Part shown: positions 36,030-51,710 of the stretch, one piece after another
Numbering within the stretch: position 1 is the first letter of the stretch
Layout of the letters: each line of letters opens with the position of its first letter
Assembly: GCA_943737045.1 (NCBI GenBank)
Contig: CALSFV010000012.1
Coordinates: 1,054,001-1,118,000, forward strand
Direction of reading: 5' to 3'
Source of the DNA: Parapristionchus giblindavisi
Lineage: Eukaryota; Nematoda; Chromadorea; Rhabditida; Diplogasteridae
DNA length: 64,000 nucleotides
Notes under the pieces: generated by a model
Seen by the model: the letters and a program-made list of their open reading frames with translations, nothing else
The model's database searches: none
What the model was told of the DNA's origin: nothing
Made by a program: the position numbers and the translations under genes

Positions 36030-39000
36030 TCAATAAATATGATGCGTGAAGGCCTCATACTTCTCGAAAGACTCGGTCTGAAACAATAGATATATAATTA
36101 AATCCGTTATTTTCGTCTTCATCACAAATACAGTATAATAATACGATACAGTACTGAGAGAAGATTTAAGATTAAAATCACAACAACACAAAAACATCTT
36201 TATTCGGTATCGGTCAATCAATAATTCACTGTATTACATTGTGGAGTTTACATCGCTGTAGACCAATCAATATTAGGAGCGAAGGCCTCATGCTTCTCGA
36301 AAGACTCGGTCTGAAACAATTGATATATAATTAAATCCATTATGTTCGTCTTCATCACAAATACAGTATCATAATACGATACAGTACTGAGACAAGATTT
36401 AAGATTACAATCACAACAACACGTAAACATCTTTATTCGATATCGGTCAATCAATAATTCACTGCATTACCTTGTGGAGTTTACATCGCTGTAGACCAAT
36501 CAATATGAGGAGTGAAGGCCTCATGCTTCTCGAAAGACTCGGTCTGAAACAATAGATATATAATTAAATCCATTATATTCGTCTTCATCACAAATAGAGT
36601 ATCATTATACGATACAGTACTGAGAGAAGATCAAAGATCACAACAACACATAAACATCTTTATTCGGTATCGGTCAATCAATAATTCACTGTATTACATT
36701 GTGGAGTTTACATCGCTGTAGACCAATCAATATTAGGAGCGAAGGCCTCATACTTCTCGAAAGACTCGGTCTGAAACAATAGATATATAATTAAATCCAT
36801 TATTTTCGTCATCATCACAAATACAGTATCATAATACGATACAGTACTGAGAGAAGATCAAAGATTAAAATCACAACAGCACGTAAACATCTTTATTCGA
36901 TATCGGTCAATCAATAATTCACTGCATTACCTTGTGGAGTTTACATCGCTGTAGATCAATAAATATGACGCGTGAAGGCCTCATACTTCTCGAAAGACTC
37001 GGTCTAAAACTATAGATATATAATTAAATCCATTATATTCGTCTTCATCACAAATAGAGTATCATTATACGATATAGTACTGAGAGAAGATCAAAGATCA
37101 CAACAACACATAAACATCTTTATTCGATATCGATCAATCAATAATTCACTGTATTACCTTGTGGAGTTTACATCGCTGTAGATCAATAAATATGATGCGT
37201 TAAGGCCTCATACTTCTCGAAAGACTCGGTCTGAAACAATAGATATATAATTAAATCCGTTATTTTCGTCTTCATCACAAATAGAGTATCATAATACGAT
37301 ACAGTACTGAGAGAAGATTTAAGATTAAAATCACAACAACACAAAAACATCTTTATTCGGTATCGGTCAATCAATAATTCACTGTATTACATTGTGGAGT
37401 TTACATCGCTGTAGACCAATCAATATTAGGAGCGAAGGCCTCATACTTCTCGAAAGACTCGGTCTGAAACAATAGATATATAATTAAATCCATTATTTTC
37501 GTCTTCATCACAAATACAGTATCATAATACGATACAGTACTGAGAGAAGATCAAAGATTAAAATCACAACAGCACGTAAACATCTTTATTCGATATCGGT
37601 CAATCAATAATTCACTGCATTACCTTGTGGAGTTTACATCGCTGTAGATCAATAAATATGATGCGTGAAGGCCTCATACTTCTCGAAAGACTCGGTCTGA
37701 AACTATAGATATATAATTAAATCCATTATATTCGTCTTCATCACAAATAGAGTATCATTATACGATATAGTACTGAGAGAAGATCAAAGATCACAACAAC
37801 ACATAAACATCTTTATTCGATATCGATCAATCAATAATTCACTGTATTACCTTGTGGAGTTTACATCGCTGTAGATCAATAAATATGATGCGTTAAGGCC
37901 TCATACTTCTCGAAAGACTCGGTCTGAAACAATAGATATATAATTAAATCCGTTATTTTCGTCTTCATCACAAATAGAGTATCATAATACGATACAGTAC
38001 TGAGAGAAGATTTAAGATTAAAATCACAACAACACAAAAACATCTTTATTCGGTATCGGTCAATCAATAATTCACTGTATTACATTGTGGAGTTTACATC
38101 GCTGTAGACCAATCAATATTAGGAGCGAAGGCCTCATACTTCTCGAAAGACTCGGTCTGAAACAATAGATATATAATTAAATCCATTATTTTCGTCTTCA
38201 TCACAAATACAGTATCATAATACGATACAGTACTGAGAGAAGATCAAAGATTAAAATCACAACAGCACGTAAACATCTTTATTCGATATCGGTCAATCAA
38301 TAATTCACTGCATTACCTTGTGGAGTTTACATCGCTGTAGATCAATAAATATGATGCGTGAAGGCCTCATACTTCTCGAAAGACTCGGTCTGAAACTATA
38401 GATATATAATTAAATCCATTATATTCGTCTTCATCACAAATAGAGTATCATTATACGATATAGTACTGAGAGAAGATCAAAGATCACAACAACACATAAA
38501 CATCTTTATTCGATATCGATCAATCAATAATTCACTGTATTACCTTGTGGAGTTTACATCGCTGTAGATCAATAAATATGATGCGTGAAGGCCTCATACT
38601 TCTCGAAAGACTCGGTCTGAAACAATAGATATATAATTAAATCCGTTATTTTCGTCTTCATCACAAATAGAGTATCATAATACGATACAGTACTGAGAGA
38701 AGATCAAAGATTAAAATCACAACAACACGTAAACATCTTTATTCGATATCGGTCAATCAATAATTCACTGCATTACCTTGTGGAGTTTACATCGCTGTAG
38801 ACCAATCAATATGAGGAGTGAAGGCCTCATGCTTCTCGAAAGACTCGGTCTGAAACAATTGATATATAATTAAATCCATTATGTTCGTCTTCATCACAAA
38901 TACAGTATCATAATACGATACAGTACTGAGAGAAGATTTAAGATTAAAATCACAACAACACAAAAACATCTTTATTCGGTATCGGTCAATCAATAATTCA

Positions 39001-42000
39001 CTGTATTACATTGTGGAGTTTACATCGCTGTAGACCAATCAATATTAGGAGCGAAGGCCTCATACTTCTCGAAAGACTCGGTCTGAAACAATAGATATAT
39101 AATTAAATCCATTATTTTCGTCTTCATCACAAATACAGTATCATAATACGATACAGTACTGAGAGAAGATCAAAGATTAAAATCACAGCAGCACGTAAAC
39201 ATCTTTATTCGATATCGGTCAATCAATAAATCACTGCATTACCTTGTGGAGTTTACATCGCTGTAGATCAATAAATATGATGCGTGAAGGCCTCATACTT
39301 CTCGAAAGACTCGGTCTGAAACAATAGATATATAATTAAATCCATTATATTCGTCTTCATCACAAATAGAGTATCATTATACGATACAGTACTGAGAGAA
39401 GATCAAAGATCACAACAACACAAAAACATCTTTATTCGGTATCGGTCAATCAATTATTCACTGTATTACATTGTGGAGTTTACATCGCTGTAGACCAATC
39501 AATATTAGGAGCGAAGGCCTCATGCTTCTCGAAAGACTCGGTCTGAAACAATTGATATATAATTAAATCCATTATGTTCGTCTTCATCACAAATAGAGTA
39601 TCATTATACGATACAGTACTGAGAGAAGATCAAAGATCACAACAACACATAAACATCTTTATTCGGTATCGGTCAATCAATAATTCACTGTATTACCTTG
39701 TGGAGTTTACATCGCTGTAGATCAATAAATATGATGCGTGAAGGCCTCATACTTCTCGAAAGACTCGGTCTGAAACAATAGATATATAATTAAATCCGTT
39801 ATTTTCGTCTTCATCACAAATACAGTATAATAATACGATACAGTACTGAGAGAAGATTTAAGATTAAAATCACAACAACACAAAAACATCTTTATTCGGT
39901 ATCGGTCAATCAATAATTCACTGTATTACTTTGTGGAGTTTACATCGCTGTAGACCAATCAATATGAGAAGCGAAGGCCTCATACTACTCGAAAGACTCG
40001 GTCTGAAACAATAGATATATAATTAAATCCATTATTTTCGTCTTCATCACAAATAGAGTATCATTATACGATACAGTACTGAGAGAAGATCAAAGATCAC
40101 AACAACACATAAACATCTTTATTCGGTATCGGTCAATCAATAATTCACTGTATTACATTGTGGAGTTTACATCGCTGTAGACCAATCAATATTAGGAGCG
40201 AAGGCCTCATACTTCTCGAAAGACTCGGTCTGAAACAATAGATATATAATTAAATCCATTATTTTCGTCATCATCACAAATACAGTATCATAATACGATA
40301 CAGTACTGAGAGAAGATCAAAGATTAAAATCACAACAGCACGTAAACATCTTTATTCGATATCGGTCAATCAATAATTCACTGCATTACCTTGTGGAGTT
40401 TACATCGCTGTAGATCAATAAATATGACGCGTGAAGGCCTCATACTTCTCGAAAGACTCGGTCTAAAACTATAGATATATAATTAAATCCATTATATTCG
40501 TCTTCATCACAAATAGAGTATCATTATACGATATAGTACTGAGAGAAGATCAAAGATCACAACAACACATAAACATCTTTATTCGATATCGATCAATCAA
40601 TAATTCACTGTATTACCTTGTGGAGTTTACATCGCTGTAGATCAATAAATATGATGCGTTAAGGCCTCATACTTCTCGAAAGACTCGGTCTGAAACAATA
40701 GATATATAATTAAATCCGTTATTTTCGTCTTCATCACAAATAGAGTATCATAATACGATACAGTACTGAGAGAAGATTTAAGATTAAAATCACAACAACA
40801 CAAAAACATCTTTATTCGGTATCGGTCAATCAATAATTCACTGTATTACATTGTGGAGTTTACATCGCTGTAGACCAATCAATATTAGGAGCGAAGGCCT
40901 CATACTTCTCGAAAGACTCGGTCTGAAACAATAGATATATAATTAAATCCATTATTTTCGTCTTCATCACAAATACAGTATCATAATACGATACAGTACT
41001 GAGAGAAGATCAAAGATTAAAATCACAACAGCACGTAAACATCTTTATTCGATATCGGTCAATCAATAATTCACTGCATTACCTTGTGGAGTTTACATCG
41101 CTGTAGATCAATAAATATGATGCGTGAAGGCCTCATACTTCTCGAAAGACTCGGTCTGAAACTATAGATATATAATTAAATCCATTATATTCGTCTTCAT
41201 CACAAATAGAGTATCATTATACGATATAGTACTGAGAGAAGATCAAAGATCACAACAACACATAAACATCTTTATTCGATATCGATCAATCAATAATTCA
41301 CTGTATTACCTTGTGGAGTTTACATCGCTGTAGATCAATAAATATGATGCGTTAAGGCCTCATACTTCTCGAAAGACTCGGTCTGAAACAATAGATATAT
41401 AATTAAATCCGTTATTTTCGTCTTCATCACAAATAGAGTATCATAATACGATACAGTACTGAGAGAAGATTTAAGATTAAAATCACAACAACACAAAAAC
41501 ATCTTTATTCGGTATCGGTCAATCAATAATTCACTGTATTACATTGTGGAGTTTACATCGCTGTAGACCAATCAATATTAGGAGCGAAGGCCTCATACTT
41601 CTCGAAAGACTCGGTCTGAAACAATAGATATATAATTAAATCCATTATTTTCGTCTTCATCACAAATACAGTATCATAATACGATACAGTACTGAGAGAA
41701 GATCAAAGATTAAAATCACAACAGCACGTAAACATCTTTATTCGATATCGGTCAATCAATAATTCACTGCATTACCTTGTGGAGTTTACATCGCTGTAGA
41801 TCAATAAATATGATGCGTGAAGGCCTCATACTTCTCGAAAGACTCGGTCTGAAACTATAGATATATAATTAAATCCATTATATTCGTCTTCATCACAAAT
41901 AGAGTATCATTATACGATATAGTACTGAGAGAAGATCAAAGATCACAACAACACATAAACATCTTTATTCGATATCGATCAATCAATAATTCACTGTATT

Positions 42001-44080
42001 ACCTTGTGGAGTTTACATCGCTGTAGATCAATAAATATGATGCGTGAAGGCCTCATACTTCTCGAAAGACTCGGTCTGAAACAATAGATATATAATTAAA
42101 TCCGTTATTTTCGTCTTCATCACAAATAGAGTATCATAATACGATACAGTACTGAGAGAAGATCAAAGATTAAAATCACAACAACACGTAAACATCTTTA
42201 TTCGATATCGGTCAATCAATAATTCACTGCATTACCTTGTGGAGTTTACATCGCTGTAGACCAATCAATATGAGGAGTGAAGGCCTCATGCTTCTCGAAA
42301 GACTCGGTCTGAAACAATTGATATATAATTAAATCCATTATGTTCGTCTTCATCACAAATACAGTATCATAATACGATACAGTACTGAGAGAAGATTTAA
42401 GATTAAAATCACAACAACACAAAAACATCTTTATTCGGTATCGGTCAATCAATAATTCACTGTATTACATTGTGGAGTTTACATCGCTGTAGACCAATCA
42501 ATATTAGGAGCGAAGGCCTCATACTTCTCGAAAGACTCGGTCTGAAACAATAGATATATAATTAAATCCATTATTTTCGTCTTCATCACAAATACAGTAT
42601 CATAATACGATACAGTACTGAGAGAAGATCAAAGATTAAAATCACAACAGCACGTAAACATCTTTATTCGATATCGGTCAATCAATAATTCACTGCATTA
42701 CCTTGTGGAGTTTACATCGCTGTAGATCAATAAATATGATGCGTGAAGGCCTCATACTTCTCGAAAGACTCGGTCTGAAACTATAGATATATAATTAAAT
42801 CCATTATATTCGTCTTCATCACAAATAGAGTATCATTATACGATATAGTACTGAGAGAAGATCAAAGATCACAACAACACATAAACATCTTTATTCGATA
42901 TCGATCAATCAATAATTCACTGTATTACCTTGTGGAGTTTACATCGCTGTAGATCAATAAATATGATGCGTTAAGGCCTCATACTTCTCGAAAGACTCGG
43001 TCTGAAACAATAGATATATAATTAAATCCGTTATTTTCGTCTTCATCACAAATAGAGTATCATAATACGATACAGTACTGAGAGAAGATTTAAGATTAAA
43101 ATCACAACAACACAAAAACATCTTTATTCGGTATCGGTCAATCAATAATTCACTGTATTACATTGTGGAGTTTACATCGCTGTAGACCAATCAATATTAG
43201 GAGCGAAGGCCTCATACTTCTCGAAAGACTCGGTCTGAAACAATAGATATATAATTAAATCCATTATTTTCGTCTTCATCACAAATACAGTATCATAATA
43301 CGATACAGTACTGAGAGAAGATCAAAGATTAAAATCACAACAGCACGTAAACATCTTTATTCGATATCGGTCAATCAATAATTCACTGCATTACCTTGTG
43401 GAGTTTACATCGCTGTAGATCAATAAATATGATGCGTGAAGGCCTCATACTTCTCGAAAGACTCGGTCTGAAACTATAGATATATAATTAAATCCATTAT
43501 ATTCGTCTTCATCACAAATAGAGTATCATTATACGATATAGTACTGAGAGAAGATCAAAGATCACAACAACACATAAACATCTTTATTCGATATCGATCA
43601 ATCAATAATTCACTGTATTACCTTGTGGAGTTTACATCGCTGTAGATCAATAAATATGATGCGTGAAGGCCTCATACTTCTCGAAAGACTCGGTCTGAAA
43701 CAATAGATATATAATTAAATCCGTTATTTTCGTCTTCATCACAAATAGAGTATCATAATACGATACAGTACTGAGAGAAGATCAAAGATTAAAATCACAA
43801 CAACACGTAAACATCTTTATTCGATATCGGTCAATCAATAATTCACTGCATTACCTTGTGGAGTTTACATCGCTGTAGACCAATCAATATGAGGAGTGAA
43901 GGCCTCATGCTTCTCGAAAGACTCGGTCTGAAACAATTGATATATAATTAAATCCATTATGTTCGTCTTCATCACAAATACAGTATCATAATACGATACA
44001 GTACTGAGAGAAGATTTAAGATTAAAATCACAACAACACAAAAACATCTTTATTCGGTATCGGTCAATCAATAATTCACT
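36030..44080. repeat. 3459-bp (fifteen-monomer) higher-order repeat
   Basis: Segments at 37183, 37876 and 38787 recur at 40642, 41335 and 42246, each exactly 3459 bp on (nine 233- and six 227-bp monomers). Private markers move together, including GATGCGTTAAGG, GGTCTAAAACTATAG, and ATCATCACAAAT in place of CTTCATCACAAAT near 36809 and 40269. A further partial copy starts near 42954. These are large, near-identical duplications, hence recent. Confidence 0.82.
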
Positions 44081-44799
44081 GTATTACATTGTGGAGTTTA
44101 CATCGCTGTAGACCAATCAATATTAGGAGCGAAGGCCTCATACTTCTCGAAAGACTCGGTCTGAAACAATAGATATATAATTAAATCCATTATTTTCGTC
44201 TTCATCACAAATACAGTATCATAATACGATACAGTACTGAGAGAAGATCAAAGATTAAAATCACAGCAGCACGTAAACATCTTTATTCGATATCGGTCAA
44301 TCAATAAATCACTGCATTACCTTGTGGAGTTTACATCGCTGTAGATCAATAAATATGATGCGTGAAGGCCTCATACTTCTCGAAAGACTCGGTCTGAAAC
44401 AATAGATATATAATTAAATCCATTATATTCGTCTTCATCACAAATAGAGTATCATTATACGATACAGTACTGAGAGAAGATCAAAGATCACAACAACACA
44501 AAAACATCTTTATTCGGTATCGGTCAATCAATTATTCACTGTATTACATTGTGGAGTTTACATCGCTGTAGACCAATCAATATTAGGAGCGAAGGCCTCA
44601 TGCTTCTCGAAAGACTCGGTCTGAAACAATTGATATATAATTAAATCCATTATGTTCGTCTTCATCACAAATAGAGTATCATTATACGATACAGTACTGA
44701 GAGAAGATCAAAGATCACAACAACACATAAACATCTTTATTCGGTATCGGTCAATCAATAATTCACTGTATTACCTTGTGGAGTTTACATCGCTGTAGA

Positions 44800-47700
44800 T
44801 CAATAAATATGATGCGTGAAGGCCTCATACTTCTCGAAAGACTCGGTCTGAAACAATAGATATATAATTAAATCCGTTATTTTCGTCTTCATCACAAATA
44901 CAGTATAATAATACGATACAGTACTGAGAGAAGATTTAAGATTAAAATCACAACAACACAAAAACATCTTTATTCGGTATCGGTCAATCAATAATTCACT
45001 GTATTACTTTGTGGAGTTTACATCGCTGTAGACCAATCAATATGAGAAGCGAAGGCCTCATACTACTCGAAAGACTCGGTCTGAAACAATAGATATATAA
45101 TTAAATCCATTATTTTCGTCTTCATCACAAATACAGTATCATAATACGATACAGTACTGAGAGAAGATCAAAGATTAAAATCACAGCAGCACGTAAACAT
45201 CTTTATTCGATATCGGTCAATCAATAATTCACTGCATTACCTTGTGGAGTTTACATCGCTGTAGATCAATAAATATGATGCGTGAAGGCCTCATACTTCT
45301 CGAAAGACTCGGTCTGAAACAATAGATATATAATTAAATCCATTATATTCGTCTTCATCACAAATAGAGTATCATTATACGATACAGTACTGAGAGAAGA
45401 TCAAAGATCACAACAACACAAAAACATCTTTATTCGGTATCGGTCAATCAATTATTCACTGTATTACATTGTGGAGTTTACATCGCTGTAGACCAATCAA
45501 TATTAGGAGCGAAGGCCTCATGCTTCTCGAAAGACTCGGTCTGAAACAATTGATATATAATTAAATCCATTATGTTCGTCTTCATCACAAATAGAGTATC
45601 ATTATACGATACAGTACTGAGAGAAGATCAAAGATCACAACAACACATAAACATCTTTATTCGGTATCGGTCAATCAATAATTCACTGTATTACCTTGTG
45701 GAGTTTACATCGCTGTAGATCAATAAATATGATGCGTGAAGGCCTCATACTTCTCGAAAGACTCGGTATGAAACAATAGATATATAATTAAATCCGTTAT
45801 TTTCGTCTTCATCACAAATACAGTATAATAATACGATACAGTACTGAGAGAAGATTTAAGATTAAAATCACAACAACACAAAAACATCTTTATTCGGTAT
45901 CGGTCAATCAATAATTCACTGTATTACTTTGTGGAGTTTACATCGCTGTAGACCAATCAATATGAGAAGCGAAGGCCTCATACTACTCGAAAGACTCGGT
46001 CTGAAACAATAGATATATAATTAAATCCATTATTTTCGTCTTCATCACAAATACAGTATCATAATACGATACAGTACTGAGAGAAGATCAAAGATTAAAA
46101 TCACAGCAGCACGTAAACATCTTTATTCGATATCGGTCAATCAATAATTCACTGCATTACCTTGTGGAGTTTACATCGCTGTAGATCAATAAATATGATG
46201 CGTGAAGGCCTCATACTTCTCGAAAGACTCGGTCTGAAACAATAGATATATAATTAAATCCATTATATTCGTCTTCATCACAAATAGAGTATCATTATAC
46301 GATACAGTACTGAGAGAAGATCAAAGATCACAACAACACAAAAACATCTTTATTCGGTATCGGTCAATCAATTATTCACTGTATTACATTGTGGAGTTTA
46401 CATCGCTGTAGACCAATCAATATTAGGAGCGAAGGCCTCATGCTTCTCGAAAGACTCGGTCTGAAACAATTGATATATAATTAAATCCATTATGTTCGTC
46501 TTCATCACAAATAGAGTATCATTATACGATACAGTACTGAGAGAAGATCAAAGATCACAACAACACATAAACATCTTTATTCGGTATCGGTCAATCAATA
46601 ATTCACTGTATTACCTTGTGGAGTTTACATCGCTGTAGATCAATAAATATGATGCGTGAAGACCTCATACTTCTCGAAAGACTCGGTCTGAAACAATAGA
46701 TATATAATTAAATCCGTTATTTTCGTCTTCATCACAAATACAGTATAATAATACGATACAGTACTGAGAGAAGATTTAAGATTAAAATCACAACAACACA
46801 AAAACATCTTTATTCGGTATCGGTCAATCAATAATTCACTGTATTACTTTGTGGAGTTTACATCGCTGTAGACCAATCAATATGAGAAGCGAAGGCCTCA
46901 TACTACTCGAAAGACTCGGTCTGAAACAATAGATATATAATTAAATCCATTATTTTCGTCTTCATCACAAATACAGTATCATAATACGATACAGTACTGA
47001 GAGAAGATTTAAGATTAAAATCACAACAACACAAAAACATCTTTATTCGGTATCGGTCAATCAAAAATTCACTGTATTACCTTGTGGAGTTTACATCGCT
47101 GTAGACCAATCAATATGAGGAGTGAAGGCCTCATGCTTCTCGAAAGACTCGGTCTGAAACAATAGATATATAATTAAATCCATTATATTCGTCTTCATCA
47201 CAAATAGAGTATCATTATACGATACAGTACTGAGAGAAGATCAAAGATCACAACAACACATAAACATCTTTATTCGGTATCGGTCGATCAATAATTCACT
47301 GTATTACCTTGTGGAGTTTACATCGCTGTAGATCAATAAATATGATTCGTGAGGGCCTCATACCTCTCGAAAGACTCGGTCTGAAACAATAGATATATAA
47401 TTAAATCCGCTATTTTCGTCTTCATCACAAATACAGTATCATAATACGATACAGTACTGAGAGAAGATTTAAGATTAAAATCACAACAACACAAAAACAT
47501 CTTTATTCGGTATCGGTCAATCAAAAATTCACTGCATTACCTTGTGGAGTTTACATCGCTGTAGACCAATCAATATTAGGAGCGAAGGCCTCATGCTTCT
47601 CGAAAGACTCGGTCTGAAACAATTGATATATAATTAAATCCATTATGTTCGTCTTCATCACAAATAGAGTATCATTATACGATACAGTACTGAGAGAAGA

Positions 47701-50700
47701 TCAAAGATCACAACAACACATAAACATCTTTATTCGGTATCGGTCAATCAATAATTCACTGTATTACCTTGTGGAGTTTACATCGCTGTAGATCAATAAA
47801 TATGATGCGTGAAGGCCTCATACTTCTCGAAAGACTCGGTCTGAAACAATAGATATATAATTAAATCCGTTATTTTCGTCTTCATCACAAATACAGTATA
47901 ATAATACGATACAGTACTGAGAGAAGATTTAAGATTAAAATCACAACAACACAAAAACATCTTTATTCGGTATCGGTCAATCAATAATTCACTGTATTAC
48001 TTTGTGGAGTTTACATCGCTGTAGACCAATCAATATGAGAAGCGAAGGCCTCATACTACTCGAAAGACTCGGTCTGAAACAATAGATATATAATTAAATC
48101 CATTTTTTTCGTCTTCATCACAAATACAGTATCATAATACGATACAGTACTGAGAGAAGATTTAAGATTAAAATCACAACAACACAAAAACATCTTTATT
48201 CGGTATCGGTCAATCAAAAATTCACTGTATTACCTTGTGGAGTTTACATCGCTGTAGACCAATCAATATGAGGAGTGAAGGCCTCATGCTTCTCGAAAGA
48301 CTCGGTCTGAAACAATAGATATATAATTAAATCCATTATATTCGTCTTCATCACAAATAGAGTATCATTATACGATACAGTACTGAGAGAAGATCAAAGA
48401 TCACAACAACACATAAACATCTTTATTCGGTATCGGTCAATCAATAATTCACTGTATTACCTTGTGGAGTTTACATCGCTGTAGATCAATAAATATGATT
48501 CGTGAAGGCCTCATACCTCTCGAAAGACTCGGTCTGAAACAATAGATATATAATTAAATCCGCTATTTTCGTCTTCATCACAAATACAGTATCATAATAC
48601 GATACAGTACTGAGAGAAGATTTAAGATTAAAATCACAACAACACAAAAACATCTTTATTCGGTATCGGTCAATCAATTATTCACTGTATTACATTGTGG
48701 AGTTTACATCGCTGTAGACCAATCAATATTAGGAGCGAAGGCCTCATGCTTCTCGAAAGACTCGGTCTGAAACAATTGATATATAATTAAATCCATTATG
48801 TTCGTCTTCATCACAAATAGAGTATCATTATACGATACAGTACTGAGAGAAGATCAAAGATCACAACAACACATAAACATCTTTATTCGGTATCGGTCAA
48901 TCAATAATTCACTGTATTACCTTGTGGAGTTTACATCGCTGTAGATCAATAAATATGATGCGTGAAGGCCTCATACTTCTCGAAAGACTCGGTCTGAAAC
49001 AATAGATATATAATTAAATCCGTTATTTTCGTCTTCATCACAAATACAGTATAATAATACGATACAGTACTGAGAGAAGATTTAAGATTAAAATCACAAC
49101 AACACAAAAACATCTTTATTCGGTATCGGTCAATCAATAATTCACTGTATTACTTTGTGGAGTTTACATCGCTGTAGACCAATCAATATGAGAAGCGAAG
49201 GCCTCATACTACTCGAAAGACTCGGTCTGAAACAATAGATATATAATTAAATCCATTATATTCGTCTTCATCACAAATAGAGTATCATTATACGATACAG
49301 TACTGAGAGAAGATCAAAGATCACAACAACACAAAAACATCTTTATTCGGTATCGGTCAATCAATTATTCACTGTATTACATTGTGGAGTTTACATCGCT
49401 GTAGACCAATCAATATTAGGAGCGAAGGCCTCATGCTTCTCGAAAGACTCGGTCTGAAACAATTGATATATAATTAAATCCATTATGTTCGTCTTCATCA
49501 CAAATAGAGTATCATTATACGATACAGTACTGAGAGAAGATCAAAGATCACAACAACACATAAACATCTTTATTCGGTATCGGTCAATCAATAATTCACT
49601 GTATTACCTTGTGGAGTTTACATCGCTGTAGATCAATAAATATGATGCGTGAAGGCCTCATACTTCTCGAAAGACTCGGTCTGAAACAATAGATATATAA
49701 TTAAATCCGTTATTTTCGTCTTCATCACAAATACAGTATAATAATACGATACAGTACTGAGAGAAGATTTAAGATTAAAATCACAACAACACAAAAACAT
49801 CTTTATTCGGTATCGGTCAATCAATAATTCACTGTATTACTTTGTGGAGTTTACATCGCTGTAGACCAATCAATATGAGAAGCGAAGGCCTCATACTACT
49901 CGAAAGACTCGGTCTGAAACAATAGATATATAATTAAATCCATTATTTTCGTCTTCATCACAAATACAGTATCATAATACGATACAGTACTGAGAGAAGA
50001 TTTAAGATTAAAATCACAACAACACAAAAACATCTTTATTCGGTATCGGTCAATCAAAAATTCACTGTATTACCTTGTGGAGTTTACATCGCTGTAGACC
50101 AATCAATATGAGGAGTGAAGGCCTCATGCTTCTCGAAAGACTCGGTCTGAAACAATAGATATATAATTAAATCCATTATATTCGTCTTCATCACAAATAG
50201 AGTATCATTATACGATACAGTACTGAGAGAAGATCAAAGATCACAACAACACATAAACATCTTTATTCGGTATCGGTCAATCAATAATTCACTGTATTAC
50301 CTTGTGGAGTTTACATCGCTGTAGATCAATAAATATGATTCGTGAGGGCCTCATACCTCTCGAAAGACTCGGTCTGAAACAATAGATATATAATTAAATC
50401 CGCTATTTTCGTCTTCATCACAAATACAGTATCATAATACGATACAGTACTGAGAGAAGATTTAAGATTAAAATCACAACAACACAAAAACATCTTTATT
50501 CGGTATCGGTCAATCAAAAATTCACTGCATTACCTTGTGGAGTTTACATCGCTGTAGACCAATCAATATTAGGAGCGAAGGCCTCATGCTTCTCGAAAGA
50601 CTCGGTCTGAAACAATTGATATATAATTAAATCCATTATGTTCGTCTTCATCACAAATAGAGTATCATTATACGATACAGTACTGAGAGAAGATCAAAGA

Positions 50701-51710
50701 TCACAACAACACATAAACATCTTTATTCGGTATCGGTCAATCAATAATTCACTGTATTACCTTGTGGAGTTTACATCGCTGTAGATCAATAAATATGATG
50801 CGTGAAGGCCTCATACTTCTCGAAAGACTCGGTCTGAAACAATAGATATATAATTAAATCCGTTATTTTCGTCTTCATCACAAATACAGTATAATAATAC
50901 GATACAGTACTGAGAGAAGATTTAAGATTAAAATCACAACAACACAAAAACATCTTTATTCGGTATCGGTCAATCAATTATTCACTGTATTACTTTGTGG
51001 AGTTTACATCGCTGTAGACCAATCAATATGAGAAGCGAAGGCCTCATACTACTCGAAAGACTCGGTCTGAAACAATAGATATATAATTAAATCCATTATT
51101 TTCGTCTTCATCACAAATACAGTATCATAATACGATACAGTACTGAGAGAAGATTTAAGATTAAAATCACAACAACACAAAAACATCTTTATTCGGTATC
51201 GGTCAATCAAAAATTCACTGTATTACCTTGTGGAGTTTACATCGCTGTAGACCAATCAATATGAGGAGTGAAGGCCTCATGCTTCTCGAAAGACTCGGTC
51301 TGAAACAATAGATATATAATTAAATCCATTATATTCGTCTTCATCACAAATAGAGTATCATTATACGATACAGTACTGAGAGAAGATCAAAGATCACAAC
51401 AACACATAAACATCTTTATTCGGTATCGGTCAATCAATAATTCACTGTATTACCTTGTGGAGTTTACATCGCTGTAGATCAATAAATATGATTCGTGAAG
51501 GCCTCATACCTCTCGAAAGACTCGGTCTGAAACAATAGATATATAATTAAATCCATTATATTCGTCTTCATCACAAATAGAGTATCATTATACGATACAG
51601 TACTGAGAGAAGATCAAAGATCACAACAACACATAAACATCTTTATTCGGTATCGGTCAATCAATAATTCACTGTATTACCTTGTGGAGTTTACATCGCT
51701 GTAGATCAAT
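44800..51710. repeat. 920- and 1153-bp higher-order repeats
   Basis: The marker ACAGTATAATAATACG recurs at 920-bp steps (blocks beginning 44800, 45720 and 46640), then at 1153-bp steps (46640, 47793, 48946), then after 687 bp (49633), then after 1153 bp (50786). Other linked markers are ATGAGAAGCGAAGG and CATACTACTCG. The 687-bp step (two 227- and one 233-bp monomers) is an exception to the usual pattern and marks a deletion or unequal exchange near 49.2 kb. Confidence 0.78.
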
